Source: Streptomyces sp. NBC_00250
Lineage (GTDB): Bacteria; Actinomycetota; Actinomycetes; Streptomycetales; Streptomycetaceae
DNA length: 64,000 nt
Direction: 5' to 3'
Assembly: GCF_036192275.1 (NCBI RefSeq)
Contig: NZ_CP108088.1
Location: 2,791,501 to 2,855,500 of the forward strand
Part shown: piece by piece, positions 1 to 10,912 of the stretch
How positions within the stretch are numbered: position 1 is the stretch's first letter
Layout: each line of letters starts with the position of its first letter
Position numbers and translations under genes: made by a program
The notes under the pieces: generated by a model
Told to the model about the DNA's origin: nothing
The model's database searches: none
Seen by the model: only the letters and a program-made list of their open reading frames with translations

Positions 1-482
1 GCGTGCCGGTCACGGAGGAGCCCGCGGAGGGTGCCTCGTACGACGTGATCACGGCCTTCCACACGACGGACGCGCTGCTCCCGGAGCTGGCGGCGCTCAC
101 TCGTACGGCCCAATCGGGGACGACGGTCGTGCTCGCCGGCTGGGGGCCGCCGGAGCGGTGTGCCACGGAGCCGGTGCTGCGGGTCGCGGAGCGGCTCGCG
201 GACCGTCGGCCGGGCCTGCGGACGGATCTGGACGGGCTGGTGGCGGGGGCGGGGCTGCGGCCGGCCGGTTCGGGGCGGGTGGCCTGCCCCTTCGGGTACG
301 CGAACGAGGGCAGCGCGGTGCGGGGGCTGCTGTCGACGGGCGCGTTCGACGAGGCCGTACGGGCGACGGAGCTCTCCCAGGTGGAGAAGGAGATCGAGGA
401 GGCGCTCGCCCCGCATGTGCGCGCGGACGGCACGGTGTGGATGCCGAACGTGTTCCGGTACGTGGTCGCCCTGGTGCCGTAG
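1..482 (+). CDS. SAM-dependent methyltransferase, C-terminal part (5' end outside window)
   Basis: This frame is open at the left edge and stops with TAG at 480-482, so only about the last 160 residues are present. What remains looks like the second half of a class I (Rossmann-fold) methyltransferase of the UbiE/methyltransferase-11 type. The segment YDVITAFHTTDALLPEL matches strand 4 and following helix of that fold, and GTTVVLAGWGPPERC matches the strand where ubiquinone-type methyltransferases have an aliphatic-G-W-G run. The SAM-binding motif I would lie upstream and cannot be seen, so the substrate is unknown. The gene converges on ftsH. Its last 30 bases are copied again just after the stop codon (see repeat). 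Family call is fairly safe; specific function is not. Confidence 0.7.
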   Translation, partial: VPVTEEPAEGASYDVITAFHTTDALLPELAALTRTAQSGTTVVLAGWGPPERCATEPVLRVAERLADRRPGLRTDLDGLVAGAGLRPAGSGRVACPFGYANEGSAVRGLLSTGAFDEAVRATELSQVEKEIEEALAPHVRADGTVWMPNVFRYVVALVP

Positions 483-526
483 GGGCGGGGCCCATGTGTT
501 CTGGTACGTGGTCGCCCGGGTGCCGT
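451..526 (+). repeat. Direct repeat of the methyltransferase 3' end across its stop codon
   Basis: Bases 451-480, coding the last ten codons, recur at 497-526 with two substitutions. The second copy is non-coding and lies between the methyltransferase stop and the end of ftsH. The 46-base offset is not a multiple of three. Confidence 0.85.
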
Positions 527-596
527 GGAGCGGAGCCCGGGAGGCCTGCGCCGGGTGGTGTCGTGGAAGTCCCGCCTGGGAGCGCTGCGCGTGGGC

Positions 597-2519
597 TCAG
601 TCCTCCTTGGCCGCCCGCGTGACGCCCGCCGCGCGGTAGGCGGCCGCCTCTTCCAGGGTCTCGTTCTCCAGGAGCGCGGCGGCCAGTGCGTCCAGTTGGT
701 CGCGGTGGTCGCGGAGCTGGCGTACGGCGCTGTCGTAGCACTCGTCGACGATGCGGCGCATCTCCGCGTCGACGGTGTCGAGGGTCGAGGGGGCCGCCGA
801 GAGGCCGTACGCCTGCTGGGCGTCGCTCGGGATGGCGGTGAGGCGGCCGACGCGTTCGCTCATGCCCCAGCGTCCGGCCATGCCCCGGGCGATGTTGGTG
901 ACCTGTTCGAGGTCGCTCTCGGCGCCGGTGGTGATGACGCCGAAGACGACCTGTTCGGCGGCCATGCCGCCGAGGGCGCCGATGATCCGGCCGCGCAGGT
1001 AGTCCTCGGTGTAGGCGTACTTGTCGGAGTCGGGGGTGGAGAGGGTGACGCCGAGGGCGCGGCCGCGCGGCACGATGGTGATCTTGCGGACCGGGTCGGC
1101 GCCGGGCTGGAGCATGCCGAGGAGGGCGTGGCCGCTCTCGTGGTAGGCGGTGCGGCGGCGTTCCTCGGCGGGCATCACGAGCGGGCGTTCCGCGCCGAGC
1201 TGGACCTTCTCCAGGGCGTCGGACAGGTCGGACTGGGTGACGGCCTTCTGGTCGCGCTTGACCGCGAGGAGGGCGGCCTCGTTGGCGAGGTTGGCGAGTT
1301 CGGCGCCGGTCATGCCGGGGGTGGTGCGGGCCACGTGTTGGAGGTCGACGTCCTCGGCGAGCGGGATCTCGCGGGTGTGGATCTTGAGGATGGCTTCGCG
1401 GCCTCCTCGGTCGGGCGGGTTGACGTGCACGATCCGGTCGAAGCGGCCGGGGCGGGTGAGGGCGGGGTCGAGGACGTCGGCGCGGTTGGTGGCGGCGAGG
1501 ACGATGACGCCTTCGGAGCCGGTGAAGCCGTCCATCTCGGTGAGGATCTGGTTGAGGGTCTGCTCGCGTTCGTCGTGGCCGCCCATGCCGGAGCCGCCGC
1601 CGCGGGCCCGGCCGATGGTGTCGATCTCGTCGATGAAGATGATCGCGGGGGCGACCTTGCGGGCCTCGGCGAACAGTTCGCGGACCCGGGAGGCGCCGAC
1701 GCCCACGATCATCTCGATGAACTCGGACGCGGAGGCGGAGAAGAACGGCACGCCGGCCTCGCCGGCGACGGCGCGGGCGAGCAGGGTCTTTCCGGTGCCG
1801 GGCGGGCCGGCGAGGAGCACGCCGCGGGGCATCTTGGCGCCCATCTCGCGGTAGGCGGCGGGGTTCTTGAGGAAGTCGACGACGTCGTTGAGCTCGCCCT
1901 CGACCTCGTCGATGCCTGCGACGTCGGCGAAGGTGGTGCGTTGGGCGCCGGCCTCCAGCTCGACGGGTTTGGGCGGGGCCTTTCGGCCGAGCATGCCGCC
2001 GGCGCCGCCCATGCCGGAGCTCATCCGGCGGGCGATGAACACCCACAGGACGACGAGCAGGAGCATCGGCGCGAGCGAGATGAGGAGGTTGGAGAGGAAG
2101 CTGCGTTCCTGGACGACCGGTTCGGCGGTGACGGTGACGTTCTGCTTGGTGAGCTGCGCCCACAGGTCGTCGTCGGCGAAGGCGGGTCGCTGGGTGGTGA
2201 ACTTGGTGTAGTCGCCGTCGCCGTCGGGGACGGGCTGCTTGTTCTTCAGCTGCCCCTGGATCGCGTCGCCCTTGGAGTAGATCTTGGTGACGTTTCCGGC
2301 GGCGACCTGCTTGTCGAACTCGGTGTAGGAGATCGTCGGTCCGTCGCCCTCGTTGAAGAACGACAGGGCGATGTTGGCCAGCAGGTACACGACGAGCGCG
2401 GTGAGGATGAGGCCGCCCCAGCCGCCCGGCATCCGCTTCTTCGGCGACGGGGGCGGCGGTGCCCCTTCCGAGCGCCAGGGCTGGTCGGTCCGGTCGCGCG
2501 GGGGTACGGGGTTGGCCAC
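597..2519 (-). CDS. ftsH: ATP-dependent zinc metalloprotease FtsH
   Basis: Membrane-anchored AAA+ protease that pulls out and degrades misfolded membrane and some soluble proteins. The 640 residues show a membrane helix at about 36-54, a periplasmic-type domain, a second helix at about 142-162, Walker A GPPGTGKT at 238-245, Walker B IIFIDEID at 293-300 and the zinc motif HESGH at 460-464. The later GAESDLEQ segment supplies the usual acidic third zinc ligand. The C-terminus is short, ending soon after the protease domain. It lies downstream of ffh on the same strand, separated by a strong hairpin, so it probably has its own promoter near 2520-2600. The ATG at 2519 is preceded by a GAGGAG-like ribosome site. 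Confidence 0.96.
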   Translation of the reverse strand: MANPVPPRDRTDQPWRSEGAPPPPSPKKRMPGGWGGLILTALVVYLLANIALSFFNEGDGPTISYTEFDKQVAAGNVTKIYSKGDAIQGQLKNKQPVPDGDGDYTKFTTQRPAFADDDLWAQLTKQNVTVTAEPVVQERSFLSNLLISLAPMLLLVVLWVFIARRMSSGMGGAGGMLGRKAPPKPVELEAGAQRTTFADVAGIDEVEGELNDVVDFLKNPAAYREMGAKMPRGVLLAGPPGTGKTLLARAVAGEAGVPFFSASASEFIEMIVGVGASRVRELFAEARKVAPAIIFIDEIDTIGRARGGGSGMGGHDEREQTLNQILTEMDGFTGSEGVIVLAATNRADVLDPALTRPGRFDRIVHVNPPDRGGREAILKIHTREIPLAEDVDLQHVARTTPGMTGAELANLANEAALLAVKRDQKAVTQSDLSDALEKVQLGAERPLVMPAEERRRTAYHESGHALLGMLQPGADPVRKITIVPRGRALGVTLSTPDSDKYAYTEDYLRGRIIGALGGMAAEQVVFGVITTGAESDLEQVTNIARGMAGRWGMSERVGRLTAIPSDAQQAYGLSAAPSTLDTVDAEMRRIVDECYDSAVRQLRDHRDQLDALAAALLENETLEEAAAYRAAGVTRAAKED

Positions 2520-2605
2520 GTGGCTCTCCTCGGGGCGGCTGTGGCCCCAGTATCGAAGAGCGGGACGAACGCGGCATCGCGGGCGGTCCGGAGGTGTGAA
2601 AAGGA

Positions 2606-2634
2606 GCCCGGGGCGGTTTCGTACCGCCCCGGGC
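2606..2634 (-). terminator. Hairpin terminator after ffh
   Basis: A perfect 12-bp GC-rich stem (2606-2617 with 2623-2634) and five-base loop lie 39 bases downstream of the ffh stop on the minus strand, before ftsH. Confidence 0.75.
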
Positions 2635-2672
2635 CCCTCAACGGCCGCCGGTCAGCCCCTGCGGGCTTCCGG

Positions 2673-4226
2673 TCAGCCCATGAACTTCTTGAACTCCTCC
2701 GGGAGCTCGAAGTCCTTCGGGGTCTGGCCCGGCGCCGGGAGGCCGAACGCGCCGCCCTGCTGTGCCTGGTCGCGGCGCTCGGCGGCGGCCTGCTCCTCGG
2801 CCTTCCGCTTCATCGGGTTGCCGCTCTTGCGCTTGCCCTTGGCCTGCTTGACCTGCTTCTTCTGGCGGCCGGGGCCGCCGCCCATGCCGGGCATGCCCGG
2901 CATGCCCGGGAGGCCGCCGCCCTGGGCCATGCGGGACATCATCTTGCGAGCCTCGAAGAACCGCTCGACGAGGCCCTTGACGGCGCTGACCTCGACGCCG
3001 GAGCCCTTGGCGATACGGGCGCGGCGCGAGCCGTTGATGATCGTCGGGTCGTGGCGCTCGCCCGGGGTCATCGACTTGATGATGGCGGCCGTGCGGTCGA
3101 CATCCTTCTCGTCGATGTTGGCGATCTGCTCCTTCATCTGGCCCATGCCCGGGAGCATGCCGAGGAGCTTGGAGATGGAGCCCATCTTGCGGACCTGCTC
3201 CATCTGCGCCAGGAAGTCGTCGAGCGTGAACTCCTGGCCCTTCTTCGACGCGAGCTTCGAGGCCATCTTGGCGGCCTCTTCCTCGTCGAAGGTCTGCTGG
3301 GCCTTCTCGATGAGGGAGAGCATGTCGCCCATGCCGAGGATGCGGGACGCCATGCGGTCCGGGTGGAACGCGTCGAACTCGTCCAGCTTCTCGCCGTTGG
3401 AGGCGAACATGATCTGCTTGCCGGTGACGTGCGCGATGGAGAGCGCGGCACCACCGCGGGCGTCGCCGTCGAGCTTGGAGAGCACGACGCCGTCGAAGCC
3501 GACGCCGTCGCGGAAGGCCTCGGCGGTGTTGACCGCGTCCTGACCGATCATGGCGTCGACGACGAAGAGGACCTCGTCGGGGCTGACGGCGTCGCGGATG
3601 TCCGCGGCCTGCTGCATCAGCTCCTGGTCGATGCCGAGGCGGCCGGCGGTGTCGACGATGACGACGTCGTACATCTTGGTCCGCGCGAACTCGATGGAGT
3701 CCTTCGCGACCTGGACCGGGTCGCCGACGCCGTTGCCCGGCTGCGGGCCGTAGAAGGCCACGCCGGCGCGCTCGGCGACGACGCCGAGCTGGGTGACGGC
3801 GTTGGGGCGCTGGAGGTCGCAGGCGACGAGCAGCGGGGAGTGGCCCTGGCTCTTGAGCCAGAGGCCGAGCTTTCCGGCGAGGGTGGTCTTACCGGCACCC
3901 TGGAGACCGGCGAGCATGATCACGGTGGGGGCGGTCTTGGCGAACCGCAGGCGGCGGGTCTCGCCACCGAGGATGCCGATGAGCTCCTCGTTGACGATCT
4001 TGATGACCTGCTGGGCCGGGTTCAGGGCCTGCGAGACCTCGATGCCGAGGGCGCGCTCCTTGACCTGCTTGATGAAGGACCGGACGACCGGCAGGGCGAC
4101 ATCCGCTTCGAGCAGCGCGATACGGATTTCGCGCGCGGTGGCGTCGATGTCCGCCTCGGACAGACGGCCCTTGCCGCGGAGGTTCTTGAAGGTCGCTGCA
4201 AGGCGGTCGGAGAGGGTATCGAACAC
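2673..4226 (-). CDS. ffh: Signal recognition particle GTPase Ffh (SRP54)
   Basis: GTPase of the bacterial signal recognition particle. With 4.5S RNA it binds signal sequences emerging from ribosomes and docks with FtsY, which is also in this window. At 517 residues it is normal for actinobacteria. Visible parts are the N domain (1-90), the G1 loop GLQGAGKTT at 107-115, DTAGRLGID (G3), SKLDGDARGG (G4 region) and a methionine-rich M domain. The M domain ends in a long basic and glycine/methionine-rich tail (PGMPGMPGMGGGPG) typical of high-GC Gram-positives. The gene stands alone between two hairpins. No 4.5S RNA gene was found here. Confidence 0.97.
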   Translation of the reverse strand: MFDTLSDRLAATFKNLRGKGRLSEADIDATAREIRIALLEADVALPVVRSFIKQVKERALGIEVSQALNPAQQVIKIVNEELIGILGGETRRLRFAKTAPTVIMLAGLQGAGKTTLAGKLGLWLKSQGHSPLLVACDLQRPNAVTQLGVVAERAGVAFYGPQPGNGVGDPVQVAKDSIEFARTKMYDVVIVDTAGRLGIDQELMQQAADIRDAVSPDEVLFVVDAMIGQDAVNTAEAFRDGVGFDGVVLSKLDGDARGGAALSIAHVTGKQIMFASNGEKLDEFDAFHPDRMASRILGMGDMLSLIEKAQQTFDEEEAAKMASKLASKKGQEFTLDDFLAQMEQVRKMGSISKLLGMLPGMGQMKEQIANIDEKDVDRTAAIIKSMTPGERHDPTIINGSRRARIAKGSGVEVSAVKGLVERFFEARKMMSRMAQGGGLPGMPGMPGMGGGPGRQKKQVKQAKGKRKSGNPMKRKAEEQAAAERRDQAQQGGAFGLPAPGQTPKDFELPEEFKKFMG

Positions 4227-4297
4227 GGCGGTCGCGGATCCTCGGTGTCGGGGGCGGTCGGATTGCCCTCCAGGGTATCGGGCCGCTCGAAGTGTGT

Positions 4298-4329
4298 GCT
4301 CCCGCCCGCCGAATCCGGCGCGCGGGAGC
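4298..4329 (-). terminator. Hairpin terminator after glnD
   Basis: The 8-bp stem GCTCCCGC/GCGGGAGC (4298-4305 with 4322-4329), with a smaller GCCG/CGGC hairpin nested in its loop, lies just past the glnD stop and ahead of ffh on the same strand. Confidence 0.55.
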
Positions 4330-4344
4330 GGTGTGAACCACGGA

Positions 4345-6813
4345 TCAGCGGAGCGCCGACTCCAGGGTCCGGGCCAGGTCGATCGCCTCCTCGTCCGGCA
4401 GCAGCGAGCCGTCGGGGCGGGTCACGTACAGGGTGTCGACGGCGTTGGCGCCGAGCGTCGACACGTGTGCGCTCCGCACCCGTACCGTCGCGCCCTCCAG
4501 TGCGCGGCCGATGCGGTGGAGGAGGCCGGGGGCGTCCTGGGCGCGGACCTCGATGACGGTGGCGAGGCGGGAGTCCGCGGCGGCGACGGTGACGCGGGGC
4601 GGTGGGGCGGTGAGGCCGCGCCTGCGGGGGTAGGCGGCTTCGCGTTCGGCGAGGCGGGCGGGGATGTCGAGGGAGCCGTCGAGGGCGCGGACGAGGTCGG
4701 CGCGGAGCCGGGCGGCCTCGGGGAGGGAGCCGTATTCGGCGGCGACCCGCCAGTCGAGGACGAGGACGGGTCCCGAGCCGGTGCCGAGGTCGAGCGGGAG
4801 GTCGACGGCGCGGAGGTCGGCGGCGCGGACGGTGAGCCGGTGCAGGGCGAGGACGCCGGCGACGGCAGGGAGGACGCCGGGCTGGTCGGGCAGGGCGATG
4901 ACGAGTTCGACGCCGACGGGCTCGGGTTCCTCGGGTTCCGGCACGACGGGTTCGGTGTGCAGGGCGAGGACGGGTTCGCCGGTGCGCAGGGCCTCGATGG
5001 CGAGCCGTTCCTGTTCGGCGCTGGGGGCGGCGGCCTCGGGGTCGGGCGGGGTCTCCCCCGCGAGGACGCCGGCGACCCGTTTGACCAGGTCGGCGACGAG
5101 CGAGGCGCGCCAGGAGGACCAGGCGGCGGGTCCGGTGGCGAGGGCGTCGGCCTCGGTGAGGGCGTGCAGGAGTTCGAGGGTGCCGACGGTGCCGACGGCT
5201 GTGGCGACGGCGCGGACGGTGGCGGGGTCGTCGAGGTCGCGGCGGGTGGCGGTCTCGACGAGGAGCAGGTGGTGGCGGACGGCGGTGGCGAGGGTGGTGA
5301 CGTCGGTGCGGTCGAAGCCGATGCGGGTGGCGAGGTCGCGGGCGATGGTCTCGCCGGCGACGGAGTGGTCGCCGGGCCAGCCCTTGCCGATGTCGTGGAG
5401 GAGGGCGGCGACGAGGAGGAGGTCGGGGCGGCCTACCCGGCGGGTGAGCGAGGAGGCGCGTACGGCGGTCTCGACGAGGTGGCGGTCGACGGTCCAGGTG
5501 TGGACGGGGTTGCGCTGGGGGCGGCAGCGGACGCGTTCCCAGTCGGGGAGCAGCTGGGTGATGAGTCCTTCGGCTTCGAGGGCTTCCCAGACGGGGACGG
5601 TGGCCTCGCCGGCGCCGAGCAGGGTGACGAGTTCTTCGCGGGCCTCGGCGGGCCAGGGCACGGGGAGGGGTTTGGCGGTGGCGGCGAGGCGGCGTACGGC
5701 GTGCAGGGAGATCGGGAGGGCGGACTGGGCGGCCGCGGCGGCGGCCCGCAGGGGCAGGACGGGGTCGCGTTCGGGCCGGGCGGTGCGGGCGAGGACGACT
5801 TCGCCGTCCATCTCGACGACGCCTTCGGCGAGGGGGGTGCGTTCGACGGGCGGTTTTCCGGTGGCGGCCCGGCCGGCGCCGCCCCGGCCGCCGAGGAGGG
5901 CGCGCAGGCGGGGCCGGGCGGAGCGGGCCTTGAGGACGCGGTTGACCTCGCGCCAGGTGACGTCGGTGGCGTACGAGATGGTCCGGGCGGCCTCGTAGAC
6001 CTCGCGGAGCAGGGTGTCGGCGTCGAGGAGGCCGAGTTCGGCGGCGACGGCGTCCTGTTCCTGGAGGGCGAGCCGGTCGGTGGCGCGGCCGGTGGTGAGG
6101 TGGAGGGCGTCGCGGGCGTCGAGGAGGCGGCGGCGGGCGCTGTCGAGGCCTTCGCGGGGGGCGTCGGCGAGCCAGGAGGCGGCGACGGCGCGGAGGGCCT
6201 GGGCGTCGCGGAGTCCGCCCCTGGCCTCCTTGAGGTCGGGTTCGAGGAGGTATTGCAGCTCGCCCATGCGTTCGGCGCGTTCCCGGCAGAGTTCGTCGAG
6301 TTCGGGGAGCCGTTCGGGGGCCTGGTTGCGCCAGTCGGCGAGGACGGTGGTGCGGAGGGCGGCGACGAGTCCGTGGTCTCCGGCGAGGGGCCGGGCGTCG
6401 AGGAGCCCGAGGTGGACCTTGAGGTCGTCGGCGGCGGTGGCGCGGGCTTCGGCGGGGGTGCGGACGGAGTGGTCGAGGGCGAGCCCGAGGTCCCAGACGG
6501 GGTACCAGAGCCGGTCGGCGAGGGCGGCGACGGCGGCCTTGTCGGCGCTGCCGTCGTGGAGCAGGAGGAGGTCGAGGTCGCTGCGGGGGGAGAGTTCGGC
6601 GCGGCCGTAGCCGCCGACGGCGACGAGGGCGACCCCGCGGGGTGGTGCGGCGGCAGTGAAGAGCGCGGCCAGCCATTCGTCGGTGAGCCGGGCGAGGGCG
6701 GCACGGCGCGGCGGCCCGGACCGCTCCTTCTCGTGGAGGAGGAGCAGCCGGGCCGCCGCGTAACCGCCGGGTCCCGAATCTTCGGTCTCTTCGTTGACTT
6801 CGAGGCTCGTCAC
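4345..6813 (-). CDS. glnD: PII nucleotidyltransferase / removing enzyme GlnD
   Basis: Bifunctional enzyme that attaches a nucleotide to PII and removes it according to nitrogen status; in Streptomyces the modification is adenylylation rather than uridylylation. The 822 residues contain the nucleotidyltransferase motif GGYGRAELSPRSDLDLL at 67-83, a central HD phosphohydrolase domain (LLHDIGKGWPGDHS) and two C-terminal ACT domains, seen at VELVIALPDQPGVLPAVAG and at the final ATVIEVRAQDAPGLLHRIG. These are all the domains of the family. It is last in an amtB-glnK-glnD operon, 42 bases after glnK, and its targets lie directly upstream. The ATG at 6813 gives a start well ahead of the catalytic domain. 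Confidence 0.95.
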   Translation of the reverse strand: MTSLEVNEETEDSGPGGYAAARLLLLHEKERSGPPRRAALARLTDEWLAALFTAAAPPRGVALVAVGGYGRAELSPRSDLDLLLLHDGSADKAAVAALADRLWYPVWDLGLALDHSVRTPAEARATAADDLKVHLGLLDARPLAGDHGLVAALRTTVLADWRNQAPERLPELDELCRERAERMGELQYLLEPDLKEARGGLRDAQALRAVAASWLADAPREGLDSARRRLLDARDALHLTTGRATDRLALQEQDAVAAELGLLDADTLLREVYEAARTISYATDVTWREVNRVLKARSARPRLRALLGGRGGAGRAATGKPPVERTPLAEGVVEMDGEVVLARTARPERDPVLPLRAAAAAAQSALPISLHAVRRLAATAKPLPVPWPAEAREELVTLLGAGEATVPVWEALEAEGLITQLLPDWERVRCRPQRNPVHTWTVDRHLVETAVRASSLTRRVGRPDLLLVAALLHDIGKGWPGDHSVAGETIARDLATRIGFDRTDVTTLATAVRHHLLLVETATRRDLDDPATVRAVATAVGTVGTLELLHALTEADALATGPAAWSSWRASLVADLVKRVAGVLAGETPPDPEAAAPSAEQERLAIEALRTGEPVLALHTEPVVPEPEEPEPVGVELVIALPDQPGVLPAVAGVLALHRLTVRAADLRAVDLPLDLGTGSGPVLVLDWRVAAEYGSLPEAARLRADLVRALDGSLDIPARLAEREAAYPRRRGLTAPPPRVTVAAADSRLATVIEVRAQDAPGLLHRIGRALEGATVRVRSAHVSTLGANAVDTLYVTRPDGSLLPDEEAIDLARTLESALR

Positions 6814-6855
6814 CCGGCGGCTCCTTCGTTGCTTACGGTGCGTCCGGACCGTCGG

Positions 6856-8733
<1,878 letters not shown>

Positions 8734-8816
8734 GCACGGGTCCTCCGCGCGGGAGGTACGGGGCTGGACCGGCGCCCGTGGCGCAGGGCGAGGCGGCTTG
8801 CGCCCGCGTCCGCGTC

Positions 8817-8926
8817 CGCGGCAGACGAGAAGCCGGCCTTTTGGGGCCCGACGCCCGTGGCACACGGACACCGGCTCGGCCCGGCGTCCACGGCACATGA
8901 GAACCGGCCGCGCCTGGCGTCCGTGT
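8817..8926. repeat. Degenerate tandem repeat (33-39 bp unit) between nsdA and amtB
   Basis: Units begin at 8817 (39 bases), 8856 (33), 8889 (33) and a fragment at 8922. Copies 2 and 3 share the pattern C(G/A)(T/C)GGCACA(C/T)G...ACCGGC...GGCGTC. A more diverged unit may lie just upstream at about 8777. The 473-base gap 8538-9010 otherwise holds the two regulatory sites and no convincing gene. Confidence 0.6.
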
Positions 8927-9010
8927 GACCTTGCGGCGGGGGAGCCGAGTCGGGCAGTACGGGACGTCCGGCGCGGCCGGAGTACGGGGGCGCGTGGGCG
9001 CCCGGTGGGG

Positions 9011-10549
9011 TCAGACCGCTTCGGCGGCCTCGGGGAGCAGCTGGGTGAGCCGGTCGGTGAGCTGGACGACCTCGGCGACGTCGCTGTAGTTGCGGGCGGC
9101 GTGGTCGACGGTCTTGCGGAGTCGGGTGTTGACCCGCTCGGAGCGGATGCTGCGGGCGACTCCCAGGGCCTTCTCGGCGAGGACGACGGACTGCTCGGGC
9201 TCGCGCTTGAGGAGGTGGACGGTGGCCATGCCGATGAGGTTGAGCGCGTAGGACCGCTGGTGGTCGGGGTCCTTCTCGAAGAGCTCGACGGCCCGCTCCA
9301 TGACGGGCTCGGCGAGCGAGGCGTACGTCGGGGAGCGCCCGGCGACGTAGGCGAGGTCGCGGTAGGAGTGGGAGTTCTCGCCGTTGAGTTCGGCCTCGGA
9401 GAAGAAGCCGATCCAGTCGGGCTCGGGCTCGCCGTCGAGGCCGACGTCGGCGAAGGTGTCCTCGGCCATCCGGACGGCCCGCTTGCACTTGGAGGGCTGG
9501 CCCATGTTGGCGTACGCGCGGGCCTCCATCGCATACAGCATGGCCTGGGTGCGCGGGGTGGCGCAGTCCCGACTGCCGTACTGGGCGAGGTGGATGAGTT
9601 CGAGGGCGTCGTCGGGCCGGCCGAGGTGGATCATCTGGCGGCTCATCGAGGACAGGATGTACGAGCCGAGGGGCTTGTCGCCGGCTTCCTTGGCGGCGTG
9701 CAGGGCGAGCACGAAGTACTTCTGGGCGGTGGGCTGGAGGCCCACGTCGTAGCTCATCCAGCCGGCGAGTTCGGCGAGTTCGGCGGCGCAGGTGAAGAGG
9801 CGCTTGGCGGTGGCGAAGGGCTGGGGCTCCTGGAGGAGGTCGGTGACCTCGTGGAGCTGGCCGACGACGGCCTTGCGGCGCAGTCCGCCGCCGCACTGGG
9901 CGTCCCACTTGCGGAACATGGCGGTGGTGGATTCGAGGAGGTCGAGTTCGATCTCGGAGAGCCGGTTGGGGCGGCGGGCCTCGGCGAGCGGGTCGGGGCG
10001 CTCGGCGTCGCCGACGGGGGTGGGGACGAGCCAGCGCTGCATCGGTTCGATGAGGGCGGGTCCCGCGGCGAGCGACAGGGACGAGCCGAGGAAGCCGCGG
10101 CGGGCGAGCATGAGGTCGCTGCGGGAGAACTCGCTGAGCAGGGCGACCGTTTGCGGTCCGGCCCAGGGCAGGTCTACGCCGGAGACGGAGGGCGACTGGT
10201 GGGCGGTGCGCAGTCCGAGGTCCTCGATGGCGACGACGGAGCCGAAGCGCTCGGAGAACAGCTCGGAGAGGATGCGCGGGATGGGCTCGCGGGGCTGCTC
10301 GCCGTCGAGCCAGCGGCGCACGCGCGAGGTGTCGGTGGAGATGTGGTGCGCGCCCATCTGGCGCGCCCGGCGGTTCACCTGGCGCGCGAGTTCGCCCTTG
10401 GACCAGCCGCTGCGCACGAACCACGAGCCCAGCTGCTCGTTCGGGCGCTTGCCGGCAGTCGTACCGTCTGCGCCGTTGCCGCCCACTGGAACGCCCCCAT
10501 CCACCTGATTGCCTGTTGTGCGAACCCCTATCAGAATGCCGTGTCTCAC
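9011..10549 (-). CDS. nsdA: NsdA-like negative regulator of differentiation
   Basis: Matches Streptomyces NsdA, whose loss increases antibiotic production and sporulation; its biochemical mode is not known. The N-terminus PNEQLGSWFVRSGWSKGELA is the recognisable NsdA start region, followed by a DNA-binding-like segment (ISTDTSRVRRWLDGEQP) and a helical, TPR-like C-terminal half rich in repeated Ala/Leu helix pairs. Two starts are possible: GTG at 10549, preceded by AGGACGG, or GTG at 10486, preceded by GGGGG at good spacing, which would begin close to the conserved part. The longer form is listed. It is monocistronic between amtB and the prim-pol gene, which diverges from it. Identification rests on memory of the family and on synteny. 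Confidence 0.85.
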   Translation of the reverse strand: MRHGILIGVRTTGNQVDGGVPVGGNGADGTTAGKRPNEQLGSWFVRSGWSKGELARQVNRRARQMGAHHISTDTSRVRRWLDGEQPREPIPRILSELFSERFGSVVAIEDLGLRTAHQSPSVSGVDLPWAGPQTVALLSEFSRSDLMLARRGFLGSSLSLAAGPALIEPMQRWLVPTPVGDAERPDPLAEARRPNRLSEIELDLLESTTAMFRKWDAQCGGGLRRKAVVGQLHEVTDLLQEPQPFATAKRLFTCAAELAELAGWMSYDVGLQPTAQKYFVLALHAAKEAGDKPLGSYILSSMSRQMIHLGRPDDALELIHLAQYGSRDCATPRTQAMLYAMEARAYANMGQPSKCKRAVRMAEDTFADVGLDGEPEPDWIGFFSEAELNGENSHSYRDLAYVAGRSPTYASLAEPVMERAVELFEKDPDHQRSYALNLIGMATVHLLKREPEQSVVLAEKALGVARSIRSERVNTRLRKTVDHAARNYSDVAEVVQLTDRLTQLLPEAAEAV

Positions 10550-10912
10550 GGCACCCGTCCTGAGTTCGCGCTCCTTCGAACTGGAAACCGGGTTGCCTCC
10601 GGCATACCCGCGTGCGCAAGCAGCCCCGGGGTTCGAGTACCGAAAGTAATCCTACGATCACCCGTCCACGAGGGCGATTCAAGAAACGCCACCATTCGCC
10701 ACCCCTTCGAATGAACTCGCCGCGCGTGGAACGCGATTCACTTGACATGCGACGAACCGGAGTCGGCGGACGGAGGCGCGGAGAGGCGCGCGCACCGGCC
10801 CGCACCACCCCGCGCACGACCGCGCGCCACATTCGGCGACGCACTCGTGACGAAGGGTGACGGCGGTGCTCCGGGTCGTAACCACCGGCGCGCTCGACCC
10901 GTTGGAGGGGGC
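10550..10912. other. Divergent intergenic region, nsdA / prim-pol gene
   Basis: 363 bases without a supported gene. On the plus strand a consensus -35 hexamer TTGACA lies at 10742-10747, but the -10 at normal spacing (about 10765) is poor. A TACGAT -10-like hexamer occurs near 10653. These are only candidates for the prim-pol promoter. The nsdA promoter must also lie here, but I cannot place it. Confidence 0.4.

Noticed and set aside
97..2577. Very long open frames opposite or beside ftsH, glnD, smc, cvnA and others
   Set aside because: High GC content leaves antisense frames open. Their translations are Arg/Pro/Ala-rich without motifs and the true genes lie in another frame.
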